DNA of 40,632 nt from an uncultured Collinsella sp. (GTDB lineage: Bacteria > Actinomycetota > Coriobacteriia > Coriobacteriales > Coriobacteriaceae). The notes beneath the pieces are model-generated. The model searched no databases. It saw nothing but the letters and a program-made list of their open reading frames with translations, and was not told where the DNA came from. The stretch is from positions 1-40,632 of the forward strand of contig CALJCO010000028.1 of the NCBI GenBank assembly GCA_938023905.1, in the 5' to 3' direction. The position numbers and the translations under genes were made by a program. Below are positions 34,437 through 40,632 of the stretch, in pieces (position 1 is the stretch's first letter; each line of letters opens with the position of its first letter).

Positions 34437-34919
34437 TCAGGCCACGGCGACGTCCTCAGGGCTGGAGAGCTCCTTGAGGCCCTCGACGGCAGCCTTGATG
34501 ATGTTGAGGCCGTTGTCGGTACCGAGGGACTTGGACAGGACGTTCTTGATGCCAGCAAGCTCGAAGAGGGGACGCACAGCGCCGCCGGCGATAACGCCGG
34601 TACCCTCGACAGCGGGCTTGATGATGATGCGGCCGGCACCAAAGTGGCCGAGAACCTCGTGCGGGATGGTGCCCTGCTCGGTCACCGGCACGTGGAACAT
34701 GTTCTTCTTGGCATCGAGAGACGCCTTGGAGATGGCCAGGGGCACCTCAGCGGACTTGCCCATACCAACGCCGACGTTGCCCTTGCCGTCGCCAACGACG
34801 ACGAGAGCGACGAGGCTCATGCGACGACCACCCTTGACGGTCTTCGACACGCGGTTGATGTAAACGACGCGCTCCTCGAACTCGGAGGCCTCGCGCTGCT
34901 GCTTCTGATTACGAGCCAT
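34437..34919 (-). CDS. rpsE: 30S ribosomal protein S5, probable 3' frameshift
   Basis: S5 helps decoding accuracy and translocation. The double-stranded RNA-binding N-terminus (EFEERVVYINRVSKTVKGGRRMSLVALVVVGDG) and the C-terminal domain are normal up to ELSSPEDVA. The frame then stops after VA (160 residues). In another frame the DNA continues RGLTVSEMFVGKEN and ends with TAA at 34402-34404, right before rpmD, which is what an S5 C-terminus should look like. One or more bases seem to be missing near 34440-34450; loss of one 7-bp CGTCGCC unit would explain it. It is either a real truncation of about 16 residues or a sequence error. Confidence 0.93.
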   Translation of the reverse strand: MARNQKQQREASEFEERVVYINRVSKTVKGGRRMSLVALVVVGDGKGNVGVGMGKSAEVPLAISKASLDAKKNMFHVPVTEQGTIPHEVLGHFGAGRIIIKPAVEGTGVIAGGAVRPLFELAGIKNVLSKSLGTDNGLNIIKAAVEGLKELSSPEDVAVA

Positions 34920-34933
34920 GTGCTACATACCTC

Positions 34934-35302
34934 CTAGAACTCGAGACCGGCGGCACGAGCACCGTCGGCGAGGGCCTTGACGCGGCCATGGTAGATACGG
35001 CCACCGCGATCGAAGGCGACCTTGGTGATGCCGGCCTCGATGGCACGCTTGCCAACGAGCTGACCGACCTTCTCCGCAGCCTCCTTGTTCGAGGTGTGGG
35101 TGCCCTTGAACTCGGCCTCGAGGGTCGAGGCAGAGACGAGCGTCAGGCTGGAGCCCTTGCTGTCGTCGATGATCTGGGCATAGATGTTGGCGTTAGTACG
35201 GGTCACGCGAAGACGCGGACGCTCGGAGGTACCCGAGACCTTGCCGCGAACACGACGCTGACGACGCTTGAGGCCTTCCAGCTTCGCCTTATGCTTGTTC
35301 AT
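34934..35302 (-). CDS. rplR: 50S ribosomal protein L18
   Basis: Binds 5S rRNA in the central protuberance, together with L5. 122 residues; MNKHKAKLEGLKRRQRRVRGKV, RPRLRVTRTNANIYAQIIDD and the C-terminal VAFDRGGRIYHGRVKALADGARAAGLEF are standard. 75 bp separate it from rplF, 14 bp from rpsE. Confidence 0.98.
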   Translation of the reverse strand: MNKHKAKLEGLKRRQRRVRGKVSGTSERPRLRVTRTNANIYAQIIDDSKGSSLTLVSASTLEAEFKGTHTSNKEAAEKVGQLVGKRAIEAGITKVAFDRGGRIYHGRVKALADGARAAGLEF

Positions 35303-35377
35303 ACGTAAACTCCTAAAAAGGTTGATCTTGCCAGCACCTGACGGGGTGCTGGTCTTATGCGAGTGAGTCGGTTACGA

Positions 35378-35914
35378 CTACTTGGCGGCCTTACCCAGCT
35401 TGCGGCGGATGTGCTCGCCAACGTAGTGGATACCCTTGCCCTTGTAAGGCTCGGGAGGACGATGGCCGCGGATCTCAGCGGCGATCTGACCGACCTGCTG
35501 CTTGTTGATACCCTTGACGTTCACGTGGGTGTTGTCGGGAACCTCGAAGGTGATGCCCTCGGGAGCCTCGACGATCACGGGGTGCGAGAAGCCCAGGGAG
35601 AACTCGAGGTTCTTACCCTTCTGCTGCACGCGGTAACCGACGCCGGCGAGCTCGAGCTTCTTCTCGAAGCCCTCGGAAACGCCAACAACCATGTTGTGGA
35701 TGAGGGCGCGGGTGAGGCCGTGGCGGGCACGGGTCTCACGCTCGTCGTCGGGACGGGAAACGGTGAGGACGTTGTCCTCGACGTTGATAGCGAGCTTCTC
35801 AAAGACATCGAGCTCGAGCTGGCCCTTGGGGCCCTTGACGACAACGTTGTTGCCGTTGACTGCCACTTCGACTCCGGCGGGAATCTGGACAGGCTTATTA
35901 CCGATACGAGACAC
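35378..35914 (-). CDS. rplF: 50S ribosomal protein L6
   Basis: Stalk-base protein near the sarcin-ricin loop, 178 residues with the two L6 repeats: MSRIGNKPVQIPAGVEV at the start, LVEYKVVG-like RALIHNMVVGVSEGFEKKLELAGVGYRV in the middle and PEPYKGKGIHYVGEHIRRKLGKAAK at the end. AAAGGAG lies before the ATG. Confidence 0.98.
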   Translation of the reverse strand: MSRIGNKPVQIPAGVEVAVNGNNVVVKGPKGQLELDVFEKLAINVEDNVLTVSRPDDERETRARHGLTRALIHNMVVGVSEGFEKKLELAGVGYRVQQKGKNLEFSLGFSHPVIVEAPEGITFEVPDNTHVNVKGINKQQVGQIAAEIRGHRPPEPYKGKGIHYVGEHIRRKLGKAAK

Positions 35915-35947
35915 GGTGATCTCCTTTCCTTCTACCTACCGAGCGAA

Positions 35948-36346
35948 TTACCAGACGTAAGCGATGATCTCGCCGCCGACGTTGTGCTTGCGAGCATCGC
36001 GGTCGGTCATGACGCCATGGCTGGTGGAAATAATGGCGGTACCAAGGCCACCGCGGACGCGGGGCATGTCGGCAACGCCGGTGTACTTACGCAGGCCCGG
36101 CTTGGAAATGCGGCGGATGCCGTTGATGACCTTAGCCTTCTTGGGACCATACTTAAGCGTGATGTGCAGAGTCTTCTGGGGAACGGTGTCCTCGACATCG
36201 TAGCCCTCGATGTAGCCCTCCTCGTGCAGAACACGAGCGATCTCGACGAGCTTCTTGCTGCTCGGCATGGAGACCGTGGCCTTGTTCACAGAGTTAGCGT
36301 TACGGATGCGCGTAAGCATATCTGCGATCGGGTCTGTAAGGTTCAT
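35948..36346 (-). CDS. rpsH: 30S ribosomal protein S8
   Basis: Binds the central domain of 16S rRNA, 132 residues: MNLTDPIADMLTRIRNA at the start, RRISKPGLRKYTG and TSHGVMTDRDARKHNVGGEIIAYVW at the end. In Escherichia coli S8 represses spc-operon translation by binding near rplE; no such site was recognised here. A 119-bp gap to rpsN precedes it. Confidence 0.98.
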   Translation of the reverse strand: MNLTDPIADMLTRIRNANSVNKATVSMPSSKKLVEIARVLHEEGYIEGYDVEDTVPQKTLHITLKYGPKKAKVINGIRRISKPGLRKYTGVADMPRVRGGLGTAIISTSHGVMTDRDARKHNVGGEIIAYVW

Positions 36347-36465
36347 ACAGATTCTCCTTCGTTCTTGATGAACACGTGCTCTTGGTTCTTCGCCGCCCTT
36401 AACGGCAAAGCCTTTTTAGCGCGTTTTCCCTGTTCCAAACTGATGCTTGAAACGCTGGTAGTGAC

Positions 36466-36651
36466 TTACCAGCTGGCCTTCTTAACGCCGGGAAGCTCGC
36501 CCTTGAGTGCAAGCTCGCGGAAGCAGACACGGCACAGGCCGAACTTGCGGTACACAGAGTGCGGACGGCCGCAGCGCTGGCAGCGCGTGTACTCACGAGT
36601 AGAGAACTTCTGCTTGCGATTGCACTTGACGATCATCGATGTCTTAGCCAC
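36466..36651 (-). CDS. rpsN: 30S ribosomal protein S14, zinc-binding type Z
   Basis: A 61-residue protein, MAKTSMIVKCNRKQKFSTRE at the start, with CQRC and CRVC forming the zinc site. This short zinc type is typical of actinobacterial and firmicute spc operons; the long C-minus form, if any, is elsewhere. Confidence 0.98.
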   Translation of the reverse strand: MAKTSMIVKCNRKQKFSTREYTRCQRCGRPHSVYRKFGLCRVCFRELALKGELPGVKKASW

Positions 36652-36730
36652 TTATATCCTCCTCACATAGAGTATTGTTCGCCCCAAGCGCCGCCCCCTT
36701 CTGGGAACGGCGCTCATAGGGCAGGTGAAC

Positions 36731-37288
36731 CTATTTCTTGAACGGGAAACCGAAGGCGTCCAGAAGGGCCTTGGCCTCCTCATCGGTGTTGGCGGTGGTC
36801 ACGAAAGTGATGTCCATACCACGCTGGTGATCGACGGAGTCGAAGTCGATTTCGGGGAAGATGAGCTGCTCGGTGACGCCCATGGAGAAGTTACCACGGC
36901 CGTCGAAGCTCTTGGCGGAGATGCCGCGGAAGTCGCGGATACGGGGGATTGCGACAGAGGTCAGACGATCGAAGAACTCCCACATACGGTCGCCACGCAG
37001 GGTAACCTTGCAGCCGATCGGCATACCAGCGCGCAGGCGGAAGGTAGCGATGGACTTGCGGGCACGGGTGATCATCGGCTGCTGGCCGGTGATGGCGCGC
37101 AGGTCGCGCACGGCACCGTCGATGGCCTTGGAATCGGTAGCGGCCTCGCCGACACCCATGTTCACGACGATCTTCTCAAACTTGGGGATCATCATGACGT
37201 TCTCGTACTGGAACTTGTCCTGAAGCTGCTGCTTGACCTCGTTGTTGTACTTGGTCTTCAGACGCGGCACATACTTCTCTTCTGCCAT
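36731..37288 (-). CDS. rplE: 50S ribosomal protein L5
   Basis: Binds 5S rRNA and P-site tRNA. 185 residues; YKEVVIPKL-like KFQYENVMMIPKFEKIVVNMGVGEA, GQQPMITRARKSIATFRLRAGMPIGCKVTLRG and FPEIDFDSVDHQRGMDITFVTTA are standard. AAGGAG lies before the ATG. It is the first gene of the operon here: rplX and rplN, which should precede it, are missing from this locus. A candidate promoter lies 138 bp upstream. Confidence 0.97.
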   Translation of the reverse strand: MAEEKYVPRLKTKYNNEVKQQLQDKFQYENVMMIPKFEKIVVNMGVGEAATDSKAIDGAVRDLRAITGQQPMITRARKSIATFRLRAGMPIGCKVTLRGDRMWEFFDRLTSVAIPRIRDFRGISAKSFDGRGNFSMGVTEQLIFPEIDFDSVDHQRGMDITFVTTANTDEEAKALLDAFGFPFKK

Positions 37289-37529
37289 TGTTCACTCCTT
37301 CTTGGGGTTTTAAGCACGGGGCGTGGCCACGATGGGTTGTCCTCGTGCCTCCTGGCTGCATCCGCGCCGCTCATGGCATTACGCGGTTTGGACTCGACAC
37401 AGCAGGAGCCGACAAAACAATCGGTACTATACGCGCATCGGGAGCGTTTTTCCAGAAAAACCTCGTCTGCCTGCACAACTCCACAACTCCCCCGCACAAA
37501 CCGATCCGCATGCGACGGAGGAAAATGAC
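37289..37529 (-). other. rplE leader, no gene
   Basis: No coding frame of its own is supported; I found no trace of L24 (rplX) C-terminal sequence just upstream of rplE. The stretch contains the candidate promoter at 37426-37454 and a leader of about 130 nt with a weak CACGA/TCGTG hairpin. Confidence 0.6.
37426..37461 (-). promoter_or_regulatory. Candidate promoter of the rplE-rplQ operon with dyad
   Basis: On the minus strand TGGAAA (37449-37454), exactly 17 bp, and TATAGT (37426-37431) resemble a sigma-70 promoter (4/6 and 5/6). The -35 overlaps the 16-bp palindrome GTTTTTCTGGAAAAAC (37446-37461), a possible operator. It would drive rplE and the following ribosomal genes in place of the missing upstream spc promoter. 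Confidence 0.5.
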
Positions 37530-37596
37530 AGTTGCGGTGAAATAGGGACTGTTTGACGGCTTAACTGGCTTAAACAGCCCGCATTTCACCGCAACT
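37530..37596. repeat. 14-bp perfect inverted repeat R13 with GGGAC core
   Basis: Arms AGTTGCGGTGAAAT (37530-37543) and ATTTCACCGCAACT (37583-37596), 39-nt loop starting AGGGACTGTTTG and holding an inner CTGTTT/AAACAG stem. It lies 18 bp beyond the stop codon of the XdhC-family gene and may stop its transcript before rplE. Confidence 0.8.
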
Positions 37597-37613
37597 TATT
37601 GATGGGGATGCGA

Positions 37614-38657
37614 CTAGCGCTTGCGGGGGACGAGTTTGGTGCGGCGCAGGTGGATCATCTCGGCGGCGATGGAGATGGCAATCTCCTCGGGATCCTCGGC
37701 CTCGATGGCAACGCCGATCGGCAGGTGCAGCTCGTCGATCTGGTCCTGCGTAAAGCCCTCCTGCTCCAAACGGGCGCGCACAAAGGCCGTCTTGCGGCGC
37801 GAGCCCAAGCAGCCCAGATAGGCGGGTTTAGCGCGCATGGCCTGAATCACCACGTCGATATCGGACTTGTGGCCTGCTGTGGCCACGACCACCAAGTCGC
37901 GCGGGCCGATGGGGCACTGCTTGCTCAGGTTCTTGTAATCGACCAGGCGACGATCGTAGACACCGGGCACCCATTCGGGCGTCAGCGTGCCGGGGCGGTC
38001 ATCGCACGCCACAACGGCAAAGCCCGCCGCCGTGAGTACGCGCGCCGTCGCAGCGCCCACGTGTCCGCAGCCAAAGATGTAGGTCAGGCCCTCGGGGCAG
38101 AGCGTCTCGATGTGCGCCGGGGGAATCTCGGAGGCGGCGTTGGTGTAGGTGACCTTACTCCCCTCCTCCACCAGCGAAAGCTCGGGGCAGCCCGCAATGG
38201 TATGGCGCGATGCCCCGCCATGGTACTCGGCCACATCGCCCTCGAGCGCGTTTGCGATAAACGGTTCAAAGTCGATGACGAAGTCGCCGATGCGTCGATA
38301 CGCCAAGACGTCGGCAACCGACTGGAACAACAGCACCTGCGATACATCCAGGTGCAGATAGCACAGGCAGATGGCTCCGCCGCAGATCATGCCGGTATCG
38401 GAGTTCTCGCCGCCCATGGTGTAGCGGACCAGACGCGATTGCCCTGCGGCCAGCAGCTCGCGCGCCTCGTTCAGCGCAAAGAGCTCGATCTTGCCGCCGC
38501 CGATGGTACCCGCTTGGCTGCCATCGGCAAAGACGGCCATCCAGGCGCCCACGCCGCGCGGCGATGACCCTGCCGTGCCGGCAACTACCACCAGCTCGCA
38601 CGTCTTACCGGCCTTCAGAGCGCCAAGCGCAGCATTCACCACATCGAGCTTTTCCAT
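37614..38657 (-). CDS. XdhC/CoxI-family molybdenum hydroxylase maturation protein
   Basis: Proteins of this family help insert sulphurated (or selenium-modified) molybdenum cofactor into xanthine dehydrogenase-like hydroxylases. The N-terminal XdhC/CoxI domain shows VVAGTAGSSPRGVGAWMAV and GTIGGGKIE; the C-terminal Rossmann domain has YIFGCGHVGAATARVLTAAGF, DDRPGTL and the end PAYLGCLGSRRK with LHLPIG. 347 residues, normal length. It is 9 bp after yqeB in the same direction, so the two are co-transcribed. No hydroxylase structural genes lie in the window; they may be further right. Confidence 0.9.
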   Translation of the reverse strand: MEKLDVVNAALGALKAGKTCELVVVAGTAGSSPRGVGAWMAVFADGSQAGTIGGGKIELFALNEARELLAAGQSRLVRYTMGGENSDTGMICGGAICLCYLHLDVSQVLLFQSVADVLAYRRIGDFVIDFEPFIANALEGDVAEYHGGASRHTIAGCPELSLVEEGSKVTYTNAASEIPPAHIETLCPEGLTYIFGCGHVGAATARVLTAAGFAVVACDDRPGTLTPEWVPGVYDRRLVDYKNLSKQCPIGPRDLVVVATAGHKSDIDVVIQAMRAKPAYLGCLGSRRKTAFVRARLEQEGFTQDQIDELHLPIGVAIEAEDPEEIAISIAAEMIHLRRTKLVPRKR

Positions 38658-38666
38658 TGCAATTTC

Positions 38667-39461
38667 CTATCCCTGGAATACACCGGTGAGCATGGCGAGC
38701 GCCTCGAGCACGCCGCCGCCGACCGACGTCGCCTTGTCCGAAATATAGTTGATATAGCTGGCATCGCCGCGCGGGTCGACGTCGGCACATTTAAAGCCCT
38801 CGGTCACCTGAACGCCGTCGGCCAAAAGGCCGCGCAAGCAGCCATCGATCTGCGTGCACATGGGCGTATCGCCCGCGTAGCCAATCACGTCCCCGGCGCT
38901 CACGATATCGCCGATCGCATGGTCGGACCTAAACACACCGGCAGCGGGGCTGTGGATAACACGTTCCTTGCCATAGCCGGCGATGACACCCGGCACGCCC
39001 GTGTTGGGCTGGGGCGAACCTTGGGTAATGACACGGCCGAGAAAATGCCCGCGCATGGTCTCGACCACGGCGTCGCAATCGACCGGCGCGGTAAAGCCCG
39101 GCCCCACGGCAATGACGGCAGGCGCCATGTCGCGCGTGGTGCCCAAGTTGCGCTTGGCCAAAATCGCGTCGACCACAGCCGCGGGTTTCAGCTCGCCGAG
39201 CATCTTGGCCTGAGGGTCCACCACAACGGCGACGTCTCCGGCCTCGGTAATCTCAAGCGCCTCAGCCGGCGTCTGCGCCAAGCGAGCGCGAATGCCTTCG
39301 ACCTCGACCTCGCCCAGGCGAATGGCCTCGCAAAAACTAATTGTGCGGCGGATGCACGTGGGAACCGCGATATCGGCCATAACGACCGACACGCCGGAGC
39401 GTACCAAGCGAGCGGCGACGCCCGTGGCGATATCGCCGGCGCCGCGAACATAAACGAGCAT
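38667..39461 (-). CDS. yqeB: Selenium-dependent molybdenum hydroxylase system protein YqeB
   Basis: A 264-residue protein of the EF2563/YqeB family: VYVRGAGDIATGVAARLVRSGVSVVMADIAVPTCIRRTISFCEAI at the start, PGFTAPVDCDAVVETMRGH in the middle and AGVFRSDHAIGDIVSAGDVIGY at the end. It is found in genomes with selenium-labile xanthine or purine hydroxylases, but its reaction is unknown. Divergent from yqeC, and upstream of the XdhC-family gene. Confidence 0.88.
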   Translation of the reverse strand: MLVYVRGAGDIATGVAARLVRSGVSVVMADIAVPTCIRRTISFCEAIRLGEVEVEGIRARLAQTPAEALEITEAGDVAVVVDPQAKMLGELKPAAVVDAILAKRNLGTTRDMAPAVIAVGPGFTAPVDCDAVVETMRGHFLGRVITQGSPQPNTGVPGVIAGYGKERVIHSPAAGVFRSDHAIGDIVSAGDVIGYAGDTPMCTQIDGCLRGLLADGVQVTEGFKCADVDPRGDASYINYISDKATSVGGGVLEALAMLTGVFQG

Positions 39462-39563
39462 TCCCGGGGCACCTCCCTGTGCTACGGTTTGAGCAGAGCA
39501 AAAGCGGTTCGACCGCTGCTCTGATGATTATTTATTATCACAGTATTATACGGCGGTGAACAT
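39462..39563. promoter_or_regulatory. yqeB-yqeC divergent promoter region with operator-like palindrome
   Basis: A 30-bp interrupted palindrome, CAGAGCA (39494-39500) with TGCTCTG (39517-39523) around GCGG/CCGC, sits between the divergent genes. An AT-rich block with TATTAT and TATACG follows just before yqeC, a likely -10 area. The palindrome could be the binding site of a regulator for both directions. Confidence 0.5.
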
Positions 39564-40301
39564 ATGGAAACGGTTAACGGTAATCTTGCCTCGGCGCTCA
39601 GGATCGAGCCGGGCATTACCGCGATTATCGGCAGCGGCGGCAAGTCGACGCTGCTAAAGACGCTCGGCCTTGAGCTTATGCGCGCTGGCGGCCGCGTGCT
39701 CCTCTGCACCACCACGCATATGTTTCCCGTCGCCGGCGTGCCGTGGGACGGATCGAGCCGTCGTCTGGACGCCGCGCCCTGGAAGCCAGGTGCCCTACAC
39801 GCCCCAGGCTGCACCTGCGAGGCCTGCGCGGGGCTTGTGCGGGGAAGGATCTGCCAAGCAGGTGTCTTGGACCCCCAGACGGGCAAGCTCTCCTCCCCCG
39901 CCGCGCCGCTCGACCAGCTGGCGCAGCGCTTTGACTACGTCCTGGCCGAGGCGGACGGCAGCAAGCGGCTCCCGCTCAAGGCGCACGCCGCCTGGGAGCC
40001 GGTAATTCCCGCCGCCACGGCAAACGTTGTCTGGGTCGTCGGCGCCTCGGGGCTCGGCAAGCCCATCAACGAAGCCGTCCACCGCCCCGAGCTCTTCTGC
40101 GAGCGCTGCGGCTGCGAGCCCACCGACGCTGCCACCCCAGAGCGCGTCGCCCAGGTGCTCAATGCCGAGCTGCAGATGCTGAACCTCAACAATGCCCGTA
40201 TCATGCTCAACCAAGCCGACACGCTTGCCGACCCAACAATGGCAGATCGCTTCGAGGCAGCCCTCAACCGCCCCCTCATCGCCACCAGCCTCCAGGGGTA
40301 G
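39564..40301 (+). CDS. yqeC: Selenium-dependent hydroxylase accessory protein YqeC
   Basis: A 245-residue P-loop protein: ITAIIGSGGKSTLLKTLGLEL near residue 20, then LLCTTTHMF, the DYVLAEADGSKRLPLKAHAAWEPVIP segment that marks the YqeC family, and CERCGCEPTD. It is one of the orphan markers of selenium-dependent molybdenum hydroxylases, together with yqeB. A cysteine-rich insert (CTCEAC) is present. GGTG at 8-nt spacing precedes the ATG. The TAG stop codon lies in the arm of a palindromic repeat, and the gene converges with a hydantoinase gene. Confidence 0.9.
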   Translation: METVNGNLASALRIEPGITAIIGSGGKSTLLKTLGLELMRAGGRVLLCTTTHMFPVAGVPWDGSSRRLDAAPWKPGALHAPGCTCEACAGLVRGRICQAGVLDPQTGKLSSPAAPLDQLAQRFDYVLAEADGSKRLPLKAHAAWEPVIPAATANVVWVVGASGLGKPINEAVHRPELFCERCGCEPTDAATPERVAQVLNAELQMLNLNNARIMLNQADTLADPTMADRFEAALNRPLIATSLQG

Positions 40302-40333
40302 CAAATTTGGGACGGGGCTCTTTTTGCTACCCC
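40295..40333. repeat. Variable-arm hairpin repeat R14 (GGGGTAGCAAA arms, loop 17)
   Basis: Perfect 11-bp arms GGGGTAGCAAA (40295-40305) and TTTGCTACCCC (40323-40333) around the 17-nt loop TTTGGGACGGGGCTCTT. The left arm includes the yqeC stop codon. A third copy of the word (GCTACCCC) and of the loop (GTCCCAAA) follows up to 40367, so the unit is partly duplicated. It lies between converging genes and may act as a two-way terminator. Confidence 0.8.
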
Positions 40334-40380
40334 GTCCCAAAAAATCATCTCCCAAATTAGCTACCCCGGCGGTCTTCCCG

Positions 40381-40632
40381 TTAGCGGGGCACGTAGCGGC
40401 CGGGTTGGGCTCCGGTGGGCTCGCCGTCGCGCGCGGCCAGCACGCCGTTCACAAACACGGCCTTGGCGCGGCCATGTGCCTCAAAACCCTCGAGCGGCGT
40501 GTAGTCCACAGCCTGATGCTGCATCGCGGCACTGATCGTCCAGCGCGCCTTGGGATCCCACACGCACACGTCGGCATCGGAGCCCTCGGCAAGACAGCCC
40601 TTGCGCGGGTACATGCCAAACACGCGCGCCGG
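40381..40632 (-). CDS. Dihydropyrimidinase/hydantoinase family protein, C-terminal part (partial)
   Basis: The 83 visible residues end a metal-dependent amidohydrolase: ARVFGMYPRKGCLAEGSDADVCVWDP and AVDYTPLEGFEAHGRAKAVFVNG are close to the C-termini of D-hydantoinases and dihydropyrimidinases, which open cyclic ureides. The catalytic part lies beyond the right edge. In gut anaerobes such genes often accompany selenium-dependent purine-degrading enzymes, and the yqeB/yqeC neighbours agree with this. The exact substrate cannot be told. Confidence 0.85.
   Translation of the reverse strand, partial: PARVFGMYPRKGCLAEGSDADVCVWDPKARWTISAAMQHQAVDYTPLEGFEAHGRAKAVFVNGVLAARDGEPTGAQPGRYVPR

Noticed and set aside
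34437..34450. Programmed frameshift in rpsE
   Set aside because: There is no slippery heptamer or stimulatory structure at the site; a small deletion or sequence error is the simpler reading.
27512..36670. Several plus-strand open frames of 230-480 codons opposite rpoA, secY, rplF and rpsH
   Set aside because: All mirror well-identified ribosomal genes in the antisense frame and show low-complexity composition; none has a promoter or ribosome binding site.

Overview
The window reads as a high-GC, gene-dense bacterial chromosome. Protein content and style suggest an anaerobic gut actinobacterium of the class Coriobacteriia, most likely Collinsella or a close relative. That placement is an inference from protein recognition, Zn-type S14, Ala/Lys/Glu-rich tails on L31 and L17, a selenium-dependent molybdenum hydroxylase accessory cluster, and abundant short intergenic palindromes. 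No rRNA or tRNA genes were found.

Layout. (1) 1-3.9 kb: start of an unidentified gene, secA and rpmE (all minus), with a palindrome-rich gap between secA and rpmE. (2) 3.85-11.13 kb: a probable genomic island bounded by two 64-bp direct repeats. It holds a small secreted bacteriocin-like protein, a large two-module ABC permease, an ABC ATPase, a permease-ATPase fusion, a DUF2975-like/XRE regulatory pair and a truncated tyrosine recombinase beside the right repeat. (3) 11.3-17 kb: ACT-domain protein and citrate synthase with a terminator, two HAD phosphatases facing each other, and adenine deaminase. Several gene ends here carry palindromic repeats. (4) 17.3-18.9 kb: an apparently intact IS110-family element (IS1111-like, with 14-bp subterminal inverted repeats). 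(5) 19-27.5 kb: tyrS, a U32 peptidase, a class A PBP, argR, a family 2 glycosyltransferase and truA. (6) 27.5-37.3 kb: the spc/alpha ribosomal protein region on the minus strand, in transcription order rplE, rpsN, rpsH, rplF, rplR, rpsE, rpmD, rplO, secY, adk, map, infA, rpmJ, rpsM, rpsK, rpsD, rpoA, rplQ. It lacks the usual rplN-rplX upstream of rplE. (7) 37.6-40.6 kb: XdhC-family, YqeB and YqeC accessory genes and the end of a hydantoinase/dihydropyrimidinase.

The most unusual signal is a family of intergenic hairpins. Their arm words differ from copy to copy (for example ACCTGCCAAAA, GCACTCATT, GTGCCGGCAC, CTAGTCATT, GGGGTAGCAAA), yet they enclose a loop of 13, 15 or 17 nt holding a conserved GTCCC or GGGAC core. 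At several gene ends the arm contains the TAG stop codon of the neighbouring gene. Other points of interest: a probable 3' frameshift in rpsE, the interrupted spc operon with its own candidate promoter before rplE, a candidate bridge-RNA region in the IS element, and a hairpin that buries the ribosome binding site of a HAD phosphatase gene.
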